Assembly (NCBI GenBank): GCA_963676355.1
Contig: OY781093.1
Span: 558,001-622,000 of the forward strand
Length of the DNA: 64,000 nucleotides
DNA from: JAGLOK01 sp963676355
GTDB lineage: Bacteria > Bacillota > Clostridia > Christensenellales > UMGS416
Direction: 5' to 3'
A program made the translations under genes and the position numbers. The notes under the pieces are model-generated. The model did not search any database. It saw only the letters and a list, made by a program, of their open reading frames with translations, and was not told where the DNA came from. This document shows, piece by piece, positions 27,978-36,861 of the stretch. Numbering within the stretch: position 1 is the first letter of the stretch; each line of letters begins with the position of its first letter.

Positions 27978-28007
27978 TTAGTATAATTGATGTGCTAATT
28001 ATACTAA
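27978..28007 (-). promoter_or_regulatory. Perfect inverted repeat overlapping the DUF819 promoter
   Basis: Eleven-base arms (27978-27988 and 27997-28007) around eight bases. On the - strand it covers the -10 box TATAAT (28003-27998) and the start site; the matching -35 TTGAGC is at 28026-28021, 17 bases away. This is the layout of a repressor operator. Confidence 0.65.
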
Positions 28008-28044
28008 AAGATTTATTACAGCTCAAATGTCAAATAACGTCACA

Positions 28045-28371
28045 TTAATCAATAAATTCTATTGAAATCATATCCTTTTCAATTGCGCGGAACATAATTG
28101 CCTTGATAGGTTGCTCTTTAATTTTTTGCTTAGTAATCCCCTGAACGATAAAACATCCCTTCATGTTTCCGGAAACGCGAAGGGTTTCACCTTCTAAAGC
28201 TTCCCAAACTGTGACGCATCCACCACCGGCATATCCGTTTGCGATAACTGTGGCAACGGAGACTTCCCATTTGCCTTCATTGTTTTTGGCGCCGGTGAAT
28301 CTATATTCTATCTGGGAAAGCGCGCTTTTTTGAACCATAAATACGTCGCCTATAAAAAAATCAAATGTCAT
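28045..28371 (-). CDS. Conserved-looking small protein, family not recognised
   Basis: A 108-residue soluble protein with strong coding support: a canonical AAGGAGG seven bases before ATG 28371 and a codon use like its neighbours. It is rich in predicted beta strands (YRFTGAKNNEGKWEVSVATV; a Gly-rich turn GYAGGGCVTVWEAL; MKGCFIVQGI) and has no signal peptide, membrane helix or known catalytic motif. It stands alone upstream of the DUF819 operon. I cannot assign a function. Confidence 0.65.
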   Translation of the reverse strand: MTFDFFIGDVFMVQKSALSQIEYRFTGAKNNEGKWEVSVATVIANGYAGGGCVTVWEALEGETLRVSGNMKGCFIVQGITKQKIKEQPIKAIMFRAIEKDMISIEFID

Positions 28372-28537
28372 AACTTATCCTCCTTTTTTTATTATATTAT
28401 ATAATGCATCAATCATAGTATACATTTGTTTTTTGAAATGACAGTTTAGCATTTGAAATGTCGTTTTTGGGATACGTTAGCTTTTAAACTGAAATATAAT
28501 ATGGTATCATTTAATAACGTTGTTTTTGGAGAGTGAC

Positions 28538-29122
28538 ATGAATAAATTATTGTTTTTAGTATTAACACTGATTATCCTTATAGTTGGGATGTATGTTTTT
28601 GATATGATAGCAGGGCAATATCTTTTGACTGATTATTATGTGCCATTGGATGTTTCCGTAATTGAAGATGATATCTCTATGCCACTTGATGAGTATTTAG
28701 AGTATGTTAAAAATGGAGAAGATCCCGGAATAGAGAGTATTGATGAGCTGCCATGGGATATAAAGATGATAAACTTTAAGTCAATGACGTTTAGGATATT
28801 CATTTTTGTTGTTTCGGTTCTTTTGTCTATCTTCGGTGGATTTGTATTAAAGGGAAACAGAATAGATTTCAGCCTTCTTCAGCTTGATCCGACATATAAA
28901 AAAATAAATATGGTTAGGATTGCGATGTATGTAAGTGCTGTAATGGCCATGATTATGACGTCGCGAAAATATGCTTCGGCTTTTTTGATTGGATGGCTTT
29001 ATCCTGTTATATGGCTAATAATATTAGGGGTTCTTATAGTTTGGACTTTAAATATTATTTATGCAATTAAAGAAAACAGAGCGTCAAAATTGCATAGCAA
29101 GTTAAAAAAGAATCTAGGATAG
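28538..29122 (+). CDS. Uncharacterised membrane protein with four helices
   Basis: A 194-residue protein. The start is ATG 28538 (TTGGAGAG seven bases upstream). Helix 1 at residues 3-22, an acidic extracytoplasmic segment (VIEDDISMPLDEYLEY) of about 60 residues, then helices near 85-105, 130-145 and 155-180, and a basic C-terminal tail (KENRASKLHSKLKK) on the inside. The family is not recognised. The stop codon is five bases before trmL, so the two are translated from one mRNA. Confidence 0.7.
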   Translation: MNKLLFLVLTLIILIVGMYVFDMIAGQYLLTDYYVPLDVSVIEDDISMPLDEYLEYVKNGEDPGIESIDELPWDIKMINFKSMTFRIFIFVVSVLLSIFGGFVLKGNRIDFSLLQLDPTYKKINMVRIAMYVSAVMAMIMTSRKYASAFLIGWLYPVIWLIILGVLIVWTLNIIYAIKENRASKLHSKLKKNLG

Positions 29123-29127
29123 AGCGC

Positions 29128-29616
29128 ATGCAGTTTAACATTGTTTTGATAAATCCTGATATTCCACAAAACACAGGCAACATAGCAAGGACATGTGCGG
29201 TTACTGGCGCAAGGCTTCACTTGGTAAAACCTTTGGGTTTTAGCATAGATAATAGGTATCTTAAAAGGGCTGGGCTTGATTATTGGGATGAGCTTGATGT
29301 CACAGTTTATGAAAACACAGATGAGTTTTTTGAGAAAAACAAGAATGCTAACTTCTATTTTTTCACTACAAAAGGAAGCAGGAACTATTGTGATGTGGAA
29401 TATAAAGATAATGATTTTCTTGTGTTTGGCAGAGAAACGAAGGGACTTGATGAGAGCCTCTTAAAGGATAACTATGATAGGGCACTCAGAATACCTATGC
29501 GAGGCAAGCTGCGTTCACTTAACTTGTCAAACTCCGTTGCTATCGCAATATATGAAGCACTGAGACAGTGCGACTTTCCAGAGCTTTCAGGTAAAGGAGC
29601 GCTTACTAAGCTATAG
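29128..29616 (+). CDS. trmL: tRNA (cytidine(34)-2'-O)-methyltransferase TrmL
   Basis: A 162-residue SPOUT-family methyltransferase that modifies the wobble base of tRNA-Leu. The family signatures are clear: NPDIPQNTGNIARTCA at residues 9-24, FGRETKGLDE near 100 and the C-terminal knot motif IPMRGKLRSLNLSNSVAIA with the SAM-binding Asn and Ser. Length is exactly that of E. coli TrmL (YibK, about 157). It is the second gene of an operon with the preceding membrane protein. Start ATG 29128; ribosome binding site is poor, which fits translational coupling. Confidence 0.93.
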   Translation: MQFNIVLINPDIPQNTGNIARTCAVTGARLHLVKPLGFSIDNRYLKRAGLDYWDELDVTVYENTDEFFEKNKNANFYFFTTKGSRNYCDVEYKDNDFLVFGRETKGLDESLLKDNYDRALRIPMRGKLRSLNLSNSVAIAIYEALRQCDFPELSGKGALTKL

Positions 29617-30012
29617 ACCAGCCATCCAATACATTAATTTCAAATAAACATTTTTTCGATATTTCACTAAAGATTATCATTTTTTTGTTGAGTGTTTTTA
29701 GCTTAAATTTTGATTTTTTGCTCGTATAATATTCTTTTCAAGGATGATTCTATTTTCAGTTTTTGCAACTGGTATCACATACATTAAACTCTCTTTTAAG
29801 GCATTATTCTTCGTTTTATATGATTACAATTGGGGTACATAAACATATAAGGGAGATTATCTAAATAATAGATTTATGATTGTTGTCAACTGGGTGTAAA
29901 TTAAATCTTACAATTTGCTGAATTAGCCTAGAGATTTTTTTTTGTTTATGGCATAATGTTCTCGTATGTAATTATATATATTTTTTTGCCAAAAAGGCGA
30001 AACGGGGGAAAA
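29617..30012. other. Long AT-rich intergenic gap
   Basis: Nearly 400 bases between trmL and the first Na/Pi transporter. It holds T-runs and a lone TATAAT near 29736, but no convincing promoter pair, hairpin or reading frame with a ribosome binding site. It must contain the transporter promoter. Confidence 0.5.
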
Positions 30013-31626
30013 ATGGGACTTGAAAATTATTTGGAGATGTTTGCGGGATTAGCGCTATTTCTTTTTGGTATGAATATGATGAGTACTAATTTAGAAAAAG
30101 CTGCTGGCTCGGGTCTGCGCAAGATGCTAAACGCGTTGACAAAAAACAAATATCTTGGATTGGTAGTTGGCGCTTTGTTTACGATGGTAATACAGAGTTC
30201 ATCTGCTACGACTGTCATGGCAGTGGGTTTTGTAAATGCGGGACTCATGAGCTTGACCCAATCAGTTGGCGTTATATTTGGAGCTAACATTGGTACTACA
30301 ATTACAGCACAGCTTATAGCGTTTAAGCTGACAAAAGCTGCACCTGTGTTACTGTTTGTGGGTGTTGCGATGATGCTATTTATAAAAAGAAAAACTGTCC
30401 AAAGAATAGGGTTTGTAGTACTCGGCTTTGGACTTTTGTTTTTTGGCTTAAATACAATGTCTTCGGCGATGAAGCCTTTAAGGGATCTTCAAGCGTTTAA
30501 GGATTTGGTGGTTCAGCTTCAAGGACCAATGGGAATATTGGTTGGAACACTCATTACAACTGTTATTCAAAGTTCATCCGCGTCGATTGGTATTTTGCAA
30601 GCACTTTCTATGCAGGGGCTTATCGGAATAGAAGGTGCAATATTTGTATTGCTAGGAACTAATATTGGAACATGTATTACAGCACTGCTTGCTTCCATAG
30701 GAACATCAAAGAATGCAAAACGCGCAGCACTCATTCATCTGTTGTTTAATGTTTTGGGTTCAATAGTTATGATAAGTTTGGTCTACACATTGCCTGTAAC
30801 TGCGTGGATGCAAAAAATGGCTCCTGGGGATGTTTCAAGACAGATAGCAAACTCGCATCTTATATTTAATATACTTGCAACAATCATATTCTTGCCAATG
30901 AGCTCATTGTTTGTGAAGGTAGCAAAGAAAGTTATAAGCGGCGAGGATCCTGAAAGAGAGCCTCAAAAGCTTATGTATATAGAAGATCACCTGTTTGCAA
31001 CTCCAACAATTGTTGTAGCCCAGCTAATAAAAGAAGTTGAAAGAATGGGAATTCTCGCAAAAAGAGGCATAAAGAATGCCGTTGAAGCTTTTATAAATAA
31101 AGATCAAAAATTGGTTGATAAAGTACTGGACGATGAGGAAGTAATAGACTTTTTAAATCATGAGGTCACAAAGTATTTGGTGAAGGCAAATCAGCTTGAT
31201 TTATCGCCGGGAGACGCAAAACTTTTAGGTGCGATGTATCATGTGGTAAATGACTTTGAGCGAATAGGCGACCATGCAGAAAATATTGCAGAGTTTGCAC
31301 AAGCCAGAATCGACAACAAGCTTAGCTTTACAAATAAAGCACTAAAAGAACTTGATTATATGTCGGGCAAAGTGGTTAATCTTTTAGGGATGTCCAATGA
31401 GATATTTACAAACAGCGATGTTAAACGAGCTCAAATTGAGGTGGCTCCACTTGAACAGGAAATTGATGATTTGGAGAAATTCCATCGCAAAGAACATATT
31501 GATCGCCTGAATTGCGGCAAATGTTCGCCTCGTTCCGGAACTATCTTTATAGAAATACTATCTAATTTGGAGCGTGTTGCAGACCATGCTACAAATGTTG
31601 CATATTCAGTGTTGGAAGATAGCTAA
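30013..31626 (+). CDS. Na/Pi cotransporter with C-terminal PhoU domain (paralogue 1)
   Basis: A 537-residue membrane protein of the NptA/YjbB (Na+/phosphate symporter) family. The start ATG 30013 is chosen because GGGGGA lies just upstream; it gives MGLENYLEMF, aligned with the downstream paralogue. The two inverted halves each contain the QSSSATT / QSSSAS motif that forms the phosphate/sodium site (near residues 62 and 190). The last 200 residues form a PhoU-like helical domain (HVVNDFERIGDHAENIAEFA), suggesting control of phosphate flux. A second copy follows 75 bases later. Confidence 0.93.
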   Translation: MGLENYLEMFAGLALFLFGMNMMSTNLEKAAGSGLRKMLNALTKNKYLGLVVGALFTMVIQSSSATTVMAVGFVNAGLMSLTQSVGVIFGANIGTTITAQLIAFKLTKAAPVLLFVGVAMMLFIKRKTVQRIGFVVLGFGLLFFGLNTMSSAMKPLRDLQAFKDLVVQLQGPMGILVGTLITTVIQSSSASIGILQALSMQGLIGIEGAIFVLLGTNIGTCITALLASIGTSKNAKRAALIHLLFNVLGSIVMISLVYTLPVTAWMQKMAPGDVSRQIANSHLIFNILATIIFLPMSSLFVKVAKKVISGEDPEREPQKLMYIEDHLFATPTIVVAQLIKEVERMGILAKRGIKNAVEAFINKDQKLVDKVLDDEEVIDFLNHEVTKYLVKANQLDLSPGDAKLLGAMYHVVNDFERIGDHAENIAEFAQARIDNKLSFTNKALKELDYMSGKVVNLLGMSNEIFTNSDVKRAQIEVAPLEQEIDDLEKFHRKEHIDRLNCGKCSPRSGTIFIEILSNLERVADHATNVAYSVLEDS

Positions 31627-31644
31627 ATATATGTTTTAAAGTAA

Positions 31645-31679
31645 AATAATTCGCTTTATCGTAAGCGGATTATTTTTTT
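31645..31679 (+). terminator. Hairpin between the Na/Pi paralogues
   Basis: A 12-bp stem with one G:U (31645-31656 with 31663-31674) followed by seven T. It would end or reduce transcription into the second paralogue 22 bases downstream. Confidence 0.8.
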
Positions 31680-31703
31680 AGCCAGTAATTTAAGGAGACT
31701 ATG

Positions 31704-33347
31704 ATGGGTTTAGATAATTATTTAGAACTTCTAGCTGGGCTTACTATGTTCCTTTTTGGAATGCAGATGATGAGTGAAAAGCTTGAAAGCACGGCTGGCT
31801 CGAAGTTTAGGACAATTCTTCAGACTCTTACAAAAAACAAGTACTTGGGACTTTTAGTGGGTGCTTTGTTTACTATGATAATTCAATCCTCATCAGCTAC
31901 TACTGTTATGGCTGTAGGACTTGTTAATGCTGGGCTTATGAGTTTGGCGCAATCTGTTGGCGTTATATTTGGAGCAAACATCGGAACAACCATAACCGCT
32001 CAACTTATCGCTTTTAAATTAACTAAAATTGCTCCATTGCTTATGTTTGCTGGTGTATGCCTTATGGTGTTTCAAAAAAAGAAATCACTTAAAAATATTG
32101 GGGCTGCCATTCTTGGCTTTGGATTTTTGTTTTTTGGACTCAACACGATGTCATCTGCAATGAAACCGCTGAGGGAAATGGCTGAATTTCAACAGTTAAT
32201 GGTGAAATTCGAGTCACCGATATTGGGGCTTTTAATAGGAATGGCAATGACCGCCGTAATTCAAAGCTCTTCTGCATCTGTAGGAATACTTCAAGCGCTT
32301 GCGATGCAGGATCTTGTAGGAATAGAATCGGCAGTATTTATTATACTTGGAACGAACATAGGAACATGTGTAACTGCACTATTGGCATCCATTGGCACAA
32401 ACAAAAATGCAAAGAGAGTTGCAATGATTCACTTGACTTTCAATGCTTTCGGAGCATTAATTATGACTGCGGCTGCGTATTTTCTGCCTATTGCAGATTG
32501 GATAAAAATGCTTTCGCCAAATAATACTGTAAGGCAAGTGGCAAATGCGCACATGGGATTTAAGATTGTGGAGACATTGATATTCTTCCCGATGAGTCCT
32601 TTGTTGGTTAAAGTATCTCAAAAGATAATAAAAGGCGAAGAGCCACAGAAGGAACCGAGGAGGCTTGTGTTCGTTGAAGACAGACTGTTTGCAACGCCGA
32701 CTGTTTTAGTGGCTCAGCTTATAAATGAAGTTGAAAGAATGTCAAAAATCGCAGAGAATGCGATATCAAATGCTGTTGAGGCTTTTTTGAACAAGGATCA
32801 AGAGCTTGCAGAAAAAGTATTCGATGATGAAGAGGTGACGGACTTTTTGAATCATGAAATTACGGGTTATTTGGTAAAGGCAAGCCAATTAGAGCTGTCG
32901 GCTGGCGATGCCAAGCTTATTGGTGCAATGTATCATGTGATTAATGACTTGGAAAGAATCGGTGACCATGCGGAGAATATTGCAGAATTTGCACAAGTAA
33001 GGATAGAAAACAAAAAGCTCAGTTTTTCGGATAAAGCTGTTGAAGAAACAAGGAAGATGGCTGACAAAGTGTGCTTTATACTAAAACATGCAAATTCGAT
33101 ATTCAGAGATAGCGATGTTAAAAAGGCATCTGAAGATATTGCGCCACTTGAGCAAGAGATAGATGACTTGGAAAAGAAGTTTAAAAAGAGACATATTAAA
33201 CGGCTTAAAAATGGGAAATGTTCGCCACGTGCAGGAACTGTATTTGTTGAAGTATTGTCTAACTTAGAGAGGGTAGCGGATCATTCTACTAATATAGCCT
33301 ACTCATTGCTTGAAGACAGCCGAGAAATATCTGATGTTGGCGATTGA
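31704..33347 (+). CDS. Na/Pi cotransporter with C-terminal PhoU domain (paralogue 2)
   Basis: A 547-residue close paralogue of the preceding gene, alike over the whole length. It has the same QSSSATTVMAVGLVNAGL and QSSSAS motifs and the PhoU-like C-terminus (HVINDLERIGDHAENIAEFA), plus a slightly longer acidic tail. Two ATGs are adjacent (31701 and 31704); the second is preferred because AAGGAG is then at six bases. The pair arose by tandem duplication. They may differ in affinity or in the signal read by the PhoU part. The stop codon overlaps the -35 box of the rplU promoter. Confidence 0.92.
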   Translation: MGLDNYLELLAGLTMFLFGMQMMSEKLESTAGSKFRTILQTLTKNKYLGLLVGALFTMIIQSSSATTVMAVGLVNAGLMSLAQSVGVIFGANIGTTITAQLIAFKLTKIAPLLMFAGVCLMVFQKKKSLKNIGAAILGFGFLFFGLNTMSSAMKPLREMAEFQQLMVKFESPILGLLIGMAMTAVIQSSSASVGILQALAMQDLVGIESAVFIILGTNIGTCVTALLASIGTNKNAKRVAMIHLTFNAFGALIMTAAAYFLPIADWIKMLSPNNTVRQVANAHMGFKIVETLIFFPMSPLLVKVSQKIIKGEEPQKEPRRLVFVEDRLFATPTVLVAQLINEVERMSKIAENAISNAVEAFLNKDQELAEKVFDDEEVTDFLNHEITGYLVKASQLELSAGDAKLIGAMYHVINDLERIGDHAENIAEFAQVRIENKKLSFSDKAVEETRKMADKVCFILKHANSIFRDSDVKKASEDIAPLEQEIDDLEKKFKKRHIKRLKNGKCSPRAGTVFVEVLSNLERVADHSTNIAYSLLEDSREISDVGD

Positions 33348-33372
33348 CTAATATAGCACCTTGTGATAAAAT
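33344..33372 (+). promoter_or_regulatory. rplU-rpmA promoter
   Basis: TTGACT (33344-33349), a 17-base spacer and TAAAAT (33367-33372). The predicted transcript starts near 33379 and has a leader of about 78 nt. Confidence 0.65.
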
Positions 33373-33378
33373 TGCATG

Positions 33379-33450
33379 AATAGCCGCACGGAACAGGCAC
33401 AAAAGAGGCATTATGCCCGCCTTATAACGGCGAGCCCTAATAGTAGGAGG
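33379..33450 (+). promoter_or_regulatory. Candidate L21 ribosomal-protein leader RNA
   Basis: The leader between the promoter and the rplU ribosome binding site contains GC-rich complementary blocks (GGCATTATGCCCGCC and GGCGAGCCC). Its size and position fit the L21 leader described in other Bacillota, which binds the protein product for feedback. I cannot confirm the consensus structure by eye. Confidence 0.35.
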
Positions 33451-33456
33451 TATATT

Positions 33457-33795
33457 ATGTACGCTGTAATCGCATCAGGCGGAAAGCAGCACAAAGTAAT
33501 GGTCGGTGACACTATCTATGTTGAAAAGCTCGACAAGAAAGATGGCGCTAAAGTAGATTTTGACACATTGCTTTATGCTGACGGAGATGAAGTCATTGTA
33601 GGCTCACCGCTGGTTAAAGATGTTAAAGTAACAGGCAAAGTTGTTAAACAGGTTAAAAGTTCAAAAGTAATCGTGTTTAAATACAAAGCTAAAAAGAACA
33701 TCCGCAAAAAAACAGGACACAGGCAGCCATACACAGTGATAGAAATCACAGGCATCAAAAAAGCTGCTAAGAAAAAAACAGAAGCTAAAGCATAG
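33457..33795 (+). CDS. rplU: 50S ribosomal protein bL21
   Basis: A 112-residue ribosomal protein. The start is ATG 33457 with TAGGAGG upstream, giving the standard MYAVIASGGKQHKV. The core ends with the RNA-binding stretch KKNIRKKTGHRQPYT and ITGI, followed by a lysine/alanine-rich extension of about 10 residues that most short bL21 proteins lack. It is transcribed with rpmA, 30 bases downstream, with no gene in between. Confidence 0.97.
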   Translation: MYAVIASGGKQHKVMVGDTIYVEKLDKKDGAKVDFDTLLYADGDEVIVGSPLVKDVKVTGKVVKQVKSSKVIVFKYKAKKNIRKKTGHRQPYTVIEITGIKKAAKKKTEAKA

Positions 33796-33825
33796 CTGAA
33801 AGATATCGCAAAGGAGGCGAGAGAT

Positions 33826-34086
33826 ATGGCACATAAGAAGGGCGTTGGCTCGTCAAAGAACGGCCGCGAGAGCGCAAGTAAACGTCTCGGAACCAAATGC
33901 GGTGACGGACAGTTAGTCAGCGCGGGTTCAATAATAGTGCGCCAAAGGGGCACGAAAATCCATCCCGGTAATAACGTCGGCATCGGCGGGGATGACACAC
34001 TTTTTTCAAAGGTAGACGGTACAGTCAAGTTTGAAAGAAAAGACAAAAAGCGTAAGCAGGTAAGTGTTTATCCTGTCGCGCAGTAG
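33826..34086 (+). CDS. rpmA: 50S ribosomal protein bL27, without cleavable N-terminal extension
   Basis: An 86-residue ribosomal protein; its N-terminus reaches into the peptidyl-transferase centre. It begins MAHKKGVGSSKNGRES directly behind AAAGGAGG, so the start is certain. Most Bacillota make bL27 with an extra N-terminal peptide that the protease Prp removes, and prp normally lies between rplU and rpmA. Here neither is present: the gap is 30 bases. The gene ends just before a strong terminator. Confidence 0.97.
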   Translation: MAHKKGVGSSKNGRESASKRLGTKCGDGQLVSAGSIIVRQRGTKIHPGNNVGIGGDDTLFSKVDGTVKFERKDKKRKQVSVYPVAQ

Positions 34087-34099
34087 AGCTAAATACAAG

Positions 34100-34120
34100 C
34101 CGCTCCTTTTGAGCGGTTTT
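34100..34120 (+). terminator. Terminator of the rplU-rpmA operon
   Basis: A 6-bp GC stem (34100-34105 with 34111-34116) and a T-rich tail 14 bases after the rpmA stop. Confidence 0.8.
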
Positions 34121-34157
34121 GTTTTATAAACATAAGTTACATATAAGGATGATAAAT

Positions 34158-35612
34158 ATGAGTAATAAAATAATAAAGCAAGGCTTAACATTTGATGATG
34201 TTTTATTAATACCGGCAAAGAGCACGGTGTTACCTAAAGAGGTAGATCTTTCAACTCAGCTTGCTCCAAAGATAAAGCTGAACATTCCTCTCATGTCGGC
34301 AGCGATGGATACTGTCACCGATGGCAGGATGGCAATTGCAATTGCTCGCGAAGGCGGATTGGGAATTATTCACAAAAACATGTCAATAGCTCAGCAGGCG
34401 GCTCAGGTGGATAAAGTTAAGCGCAGCGAGCATGGCGTTATAACAGATCCGTTCTTTTTATCACCGGATCATAGAATATCTGATGCAATGTCGCTTATGG
34501 AAAGATATCGGATATCTGGAGTGCCTATCACCAAAGATGGCATTTTAGTTGGAATTATAACAAACCGCGATCTTCGCTTTGAAACGGACTTTTCAAAACT
34601 TATAAGCGAGGCGATGACTTCAGACGGTTTAGTGACAGCCCCTGAAGGGACTGATCTTGAAGAAGCTAAAAATATCCTTGCAAAGCACAGGATAGAAAAA
34701 CTTCCGATAGTTGACGACCATGGCGCATTAAAAGGGTTAATTACTATAAAGGATATTGAAAAAGCTATAAAATATCCAAACAGCGCAAAAGATGAAAACG
34801 GCAGATTGCTCGCAGGAGCGGCGGTTGGAACATCGGGCGATATGTATGAAAGAGTTGAGGAGCTTGTAAATCAGAAAGTGGACGTTATCGCAATCGATAC
34901 AGCCCACGGACATTCAGTTTATGTGCTCAAAGCTGTAGAAAATATAAAAGCGAAATATCCTGACGTTACAATTATTGCAGGAAATGTCGCTACAGCAGAA
35001 GCTACTGAGGATATAATTAAAGCGGGTGCTGACATTGTAAAAGTTGGAATTGGCCCGGGATCAATATGCACGACAAGAGTTGTGGCGGGTATTGGAGTAC
35101 CTCAGATAACAGCAGTTTTAGACTGCGCAGAAGCTGCTGCAAAATACGGCAAAAAGATTATCGCAGATGGCGGAGTAAAATTTAGCGGAGACATTGTAAA
35201 GGCATTGGCTGCGGGAGCAGGAGCTGTGATGCTTGGATCTGTTCTTGCAGGAACAAAAGAAAGCCCGGGAGATACCGAAATATATCAGGGAAGATCATTT
35301 AAAGTGTATCGTGGCATGGGTTCAATTGGTGCTATGAAGGAAGGAAGCTCCGACAGATATTTTCAGGAAGATCAGAGAAAACTTGTTCCGGAAGGTGTGG
35401 AAGGTCGCGTGCCTTACAAAGGACCGCTTTCAGACACTATATTCCAGCTTGTTGGTGGACTTCGCTCTGGAATGGGCTACTGTGGTGCAGACTGCATAGA
35501 TACATTATCAAAAGAGGGCAAGTTTGTTCAAATTACAGGAGCAGGACTTGTAGAAAGCCATCCGCACGATATATTTATTACAAAAGAATCACCAAATTAT
35601 TCAGCGAGATAA
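34158..35612 (+). CDS. guaB: IMP dehydrogenase
   Basis: A 484-residue enzyme that oxidises IMP to XMP with NAD+, the first step towards GMP. The start ATG 34158 (AAGGAT upstream) gives MSNKIIKQGLTFDDVLL, the normal N-terminus; the earlier in-frame ATG at 34149 has no usable ribosome binding site. Two CBS domains occupy residues 95-205. The catalytic Cys304 lies in GPGSICTTR and the active-site flap GYCGADCIDTL is near the C-terminus. Length is typical (about 485). It is followed by degV and guaA on the same strand but has a 380-base gap behind it. Confidence 0.97.
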   Translation: MSNKIIKQGLTFDDVLLIPAKSTVLPKEVDLSTQLAPKIKLNIPLMSAAMDTVTDGRMAIAIAREGGLGIIHKNMSIAQQAAQVDKVKRSEHGVITDPFFLSPDHRISDAMSLMERYRISGVPITKDGILVGIITNRDLRFETDFSKLISEAMTSDGLVTAPEGTDLEEAKNILAKHRIEKLPIVDDHGALKGLITIKDIEKAIKYPNSAKDENGRLLAGAAVGTSGDMYERVEELVNQKVDVIAIDTAHGHSVYVLKAVENIKAKYPDVTIIAGNVATAEATEDIIKAGADIVKVGIGPGSICTTRVVAGIGVPQITAVLDCAEAAAKYGKKIIADGGVKFSGDIVKALAAGAGAVMLGSVLAGTKESPGDTEIYQGRSFKVYRGMGSIGAMKEGSSDRYFQEDQRKLVPEGVEGRVPYKGPLSDTIFQLVGGLRSGMGYCGADCIDTLSKEGKFVQITGAGLVESHPHDIFITKESPNYSAR

Positions 35613-35992
35613 TTTGTTATACGAAATATTTGATAATTAAAAGGAAATGTTATAAAATAACCAAATATAACATTTCCGAAATTTTATTTTAGGCAGTAGT
35701 TTTACTTCGAAATCTAATATTGGCAGACATTTACTCTAGCTGATGGGATATTGACAATGCACTCATATATGTAATAATGGATGATGGGTGTTAGGGCATG
35801 TAAAAATATTTGGATGTTATAGACGGATATTTATGCCGATTGTTAAATCTGAACCTGCATTTTGCAATCAAGATATAATTCCAATTCAGCAGAAAAAAGC
35901 ATTAGCATAATGCGATGGATTTGCGCATTTGCTTTATTTTTTAAATAAGGCAAACAATTTATTTGCGCAAAACAAAAAGAGGAGATTTGCCT
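35613..35992 (+). other. Intergenic region before degV
   Basis: A 380-base gap. The only clear structure is a 12-bp hairpin with one G:U (35928-35939 with 35943-35954) placed between two copies of ATTTGCGCA (35919-35927 and 35961-35969 approximately), just ahead of the degV ribosome binding site. No open frame with a ribosome binding site was seen. Confidence 0.5.
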
Positions 35993-36841
35993 ATGAATGT
36001 AAAAGTAATTGCGGATTCGACATGCGACCTGCCAAAAGAAATTATTAATAATTATGATATTGATATCGTTCCGCTGTATGTGATCTTGGATGATAAGAGT
36101 TATAAAGACTCTATAGAAATTACCGTCGACGAGCTTATAAGCTGGTCTGATGAAACAAAACAGTCTCCTAAGACTTCAGCGCCTTCAGTTGATGACTTTT
36201 TGACGGCATTTAAGCCCTATGTGGATAAAGGTCAAGACATCGTTTTTGTTTGCTTGTCATCTGAACTTTCGGCAACATGCCAAAATGCAAATCTTGCTGC
36301 AGACATGACAGAAGGAATAAATGTTAAAGTGATAGACGGCAGGAATGTTTCAGTTGGCACAGGAATCGTGGTATATAAGGCGGCAATGCTCGCAAAAGAT
36401 GGGTTGAGCGTTGATGAAATTGAAGCAAAGCTGGAAGAATTCATACCAAAGGTTTTTACTGGATTTGTGCTTGATAAGCTAGAATTTTTAAGACGCGGAG
36501 GACGCTGTTCCACTTTGCAGGCTTTTGCGGCTACATCGCTTAAACTTCGGCCTGAGCTTATCGTAAAAGATGGTAAGATTATATCAGGCAGCAAGTTGAG
36601 AGGTTCGATGGAAAAAGTGGTCAAGAGCTACTTTTCAAAGAAAACTGCTAATCTGGATGAGATTGATCCGGAATTTGCATTTGTTGTAAAGACGCGTGAT
36701 GATATGAATCTTAGCCCTAAGTCGTATGATATAGTGGAAAAGACGAATCATTTTAAGGAAGTTATAAAAAGCAATGCCGGATGTGTGATAACCGCACACA
36801 GTGGTCCGAATACATATGGATTGTTTTATGTGAAAAAATAG
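35993..36841 (+). CDS. DegV family fatty-acid-binding protein
   Basis: A 282-residue protein of the DegV/FakB family, which binds long-chain fatty acids; in FakB the bound acid is phosphorylated by FakA. The start ATG 35993 (GAGGAG eight bases upstream) gives MNVKVIADSTCDLP, the family N-terminus with the STCDL lipid-carboxylate contact. Further family motifs are TSAPS near residue 62, and KLEFLRRGGR near 165, followed by the conserved lipid-headgroup region. No fakA-like gene is nearby. It lies between guaB and guaA and ends 20 bases before guaA, so it may be co-transcribed with guaA. Confidence 0.9.
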   Translation: MNVKVIADSTCDLPKEIINNYDIDIVPLYVILDDKSYKDSIEITVDELISWSDETKQSPKTSAPSVDDFLTAFKPYVDKGQDIVFVCLSSELSATCQNANLAADMTEGINVKVIDGRNVSVGTGIVVYKAAMLAKDGLSVDEIEAKLEEFIPKVFTGFVLDKLEFLRRGGRCSTLQAFAATSLKLRPELIVKDGKIISGSKLRGSMEKVVKSYFSKKTANLDEIDPEFAFVVKTRDDMNLSPKSYDIVEKTNHFKEVIKSNAGCVITAHSGPNTYGLFYVKK

Positions 36842-36861
36842 TTAAAAGGAATATAAAATTA

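Noticed and set aside
35720..35900. Possible purine riboswitch upstream of degV/guaA
   Set aside because: A CTCATATA-like block is present, but the conserved loop and junction bases (TTTCTACC, GACTAT) are missing and no three-way junction can be drawn.
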